This document shows positions 5,700 through 5,756 of a stretch of DNA of 5,756 nucleotides, piece after piece. The position numbers and the translations under genes are program-made. Origin of the DNA: JARROD01 sp037384225. Lineage in GTDB: Bacteria > Pseudomonadota > Gammaproteobacteria > Pseudomonadales > Cellvibrionaceae. The first letter of the stretch is position 1, and each line of letters begins with the position of its first letter. The notes below the pieces were generated by a model. The model was not told where the DNA came from and made no database searches. It worked only from the letters and a program-made list of their open reading frames with translations. The stretch spans positions 1 to 5,756 of the forward strand of contig JARROD010000320.1 of assembly GCA_037384225.1 (NCBI GenBank), given 5' to 3'.

Positions 5700-5756
5700 T
5701 TTTGAGGCGCCCGCTGGGCTAGGCGCAAAAACTTTAGGCTTGGTGGGCCTACGTCG

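Noticed and set aside
1..5756. CRISPR array, tRNA, rRNA, or insertion-sequence ends
   Set aside because: No regularly spaced direct repeats, cloverleaf-like sequence, ribosomal RNA motifs or transposase-like frames were seen on either strand.

Overview
The window looks like chromosomal DNA from a Gram-negative bacterium, most likely a marine gammaproteobacterium. The grounds are a protein with a GlyGly-CTERM-type tail (a sorting signal of rhombosortase-bearing gammaproteobacteria), a fungalysin-like M36 secreted protease, and a probable type III secretion chaperone. Genus cannot be fixed from the sequence; Hahella- or Endozoicomonas-like lineages would fit, but that is inference.

Layout. (1) Positions 1-847, plus strand, AT-richer than the rest: the 3' end of a gene entering from the left edge (to 414), then after 37 bases a complete small gene (452-847) that reads as a CesT-fold type III secretion chaperone. 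A cargo gene followed directly by its chaperone is the usual arrangement, so the left-edge gene is a candidate effector or other type III substrate of unrecognised family. (2) Positions 884-1291, minus strand and convergent with the chaperone: the C-terminal half of a class I methyltransferase-like protein lacking its SAM-binding N-terminus. (3) Positions about 1275-1490: a GC-rich stretch with a coding signature on the plus strand, apparently a frameshifted remnant of another gene, wedged between the truncated methyltransferase and the end of the protease gene. (4) Positions 1478-5609, minus strand: one very large secreted M36 (fungalysin-type) metallopeptidase with signal peptide, FTP/PepSY propeptide, catalytic domain with a PA-domain insertion, HEWGH zinc motif, beta-rich C-terminal domains and a GlyGly-CTERM-like anchor. 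It is split into two frames at about 4170, where roughly 60 residues that the family normally has are also missing, so it is most likely a pseudogene. (5) Positions 5610-5756: the leader of the protease gene, with a ribosome binding site and small inverted repeats.

Taken together, this is a patchwork: an apparently intact secretion-chaperone locus next to at least three damaged genes whose breakpoints lie close together. The strongest lead is the candidate effector/chaperone pair. The best-supported structural observation is the frame-shifting deletion in the protease.
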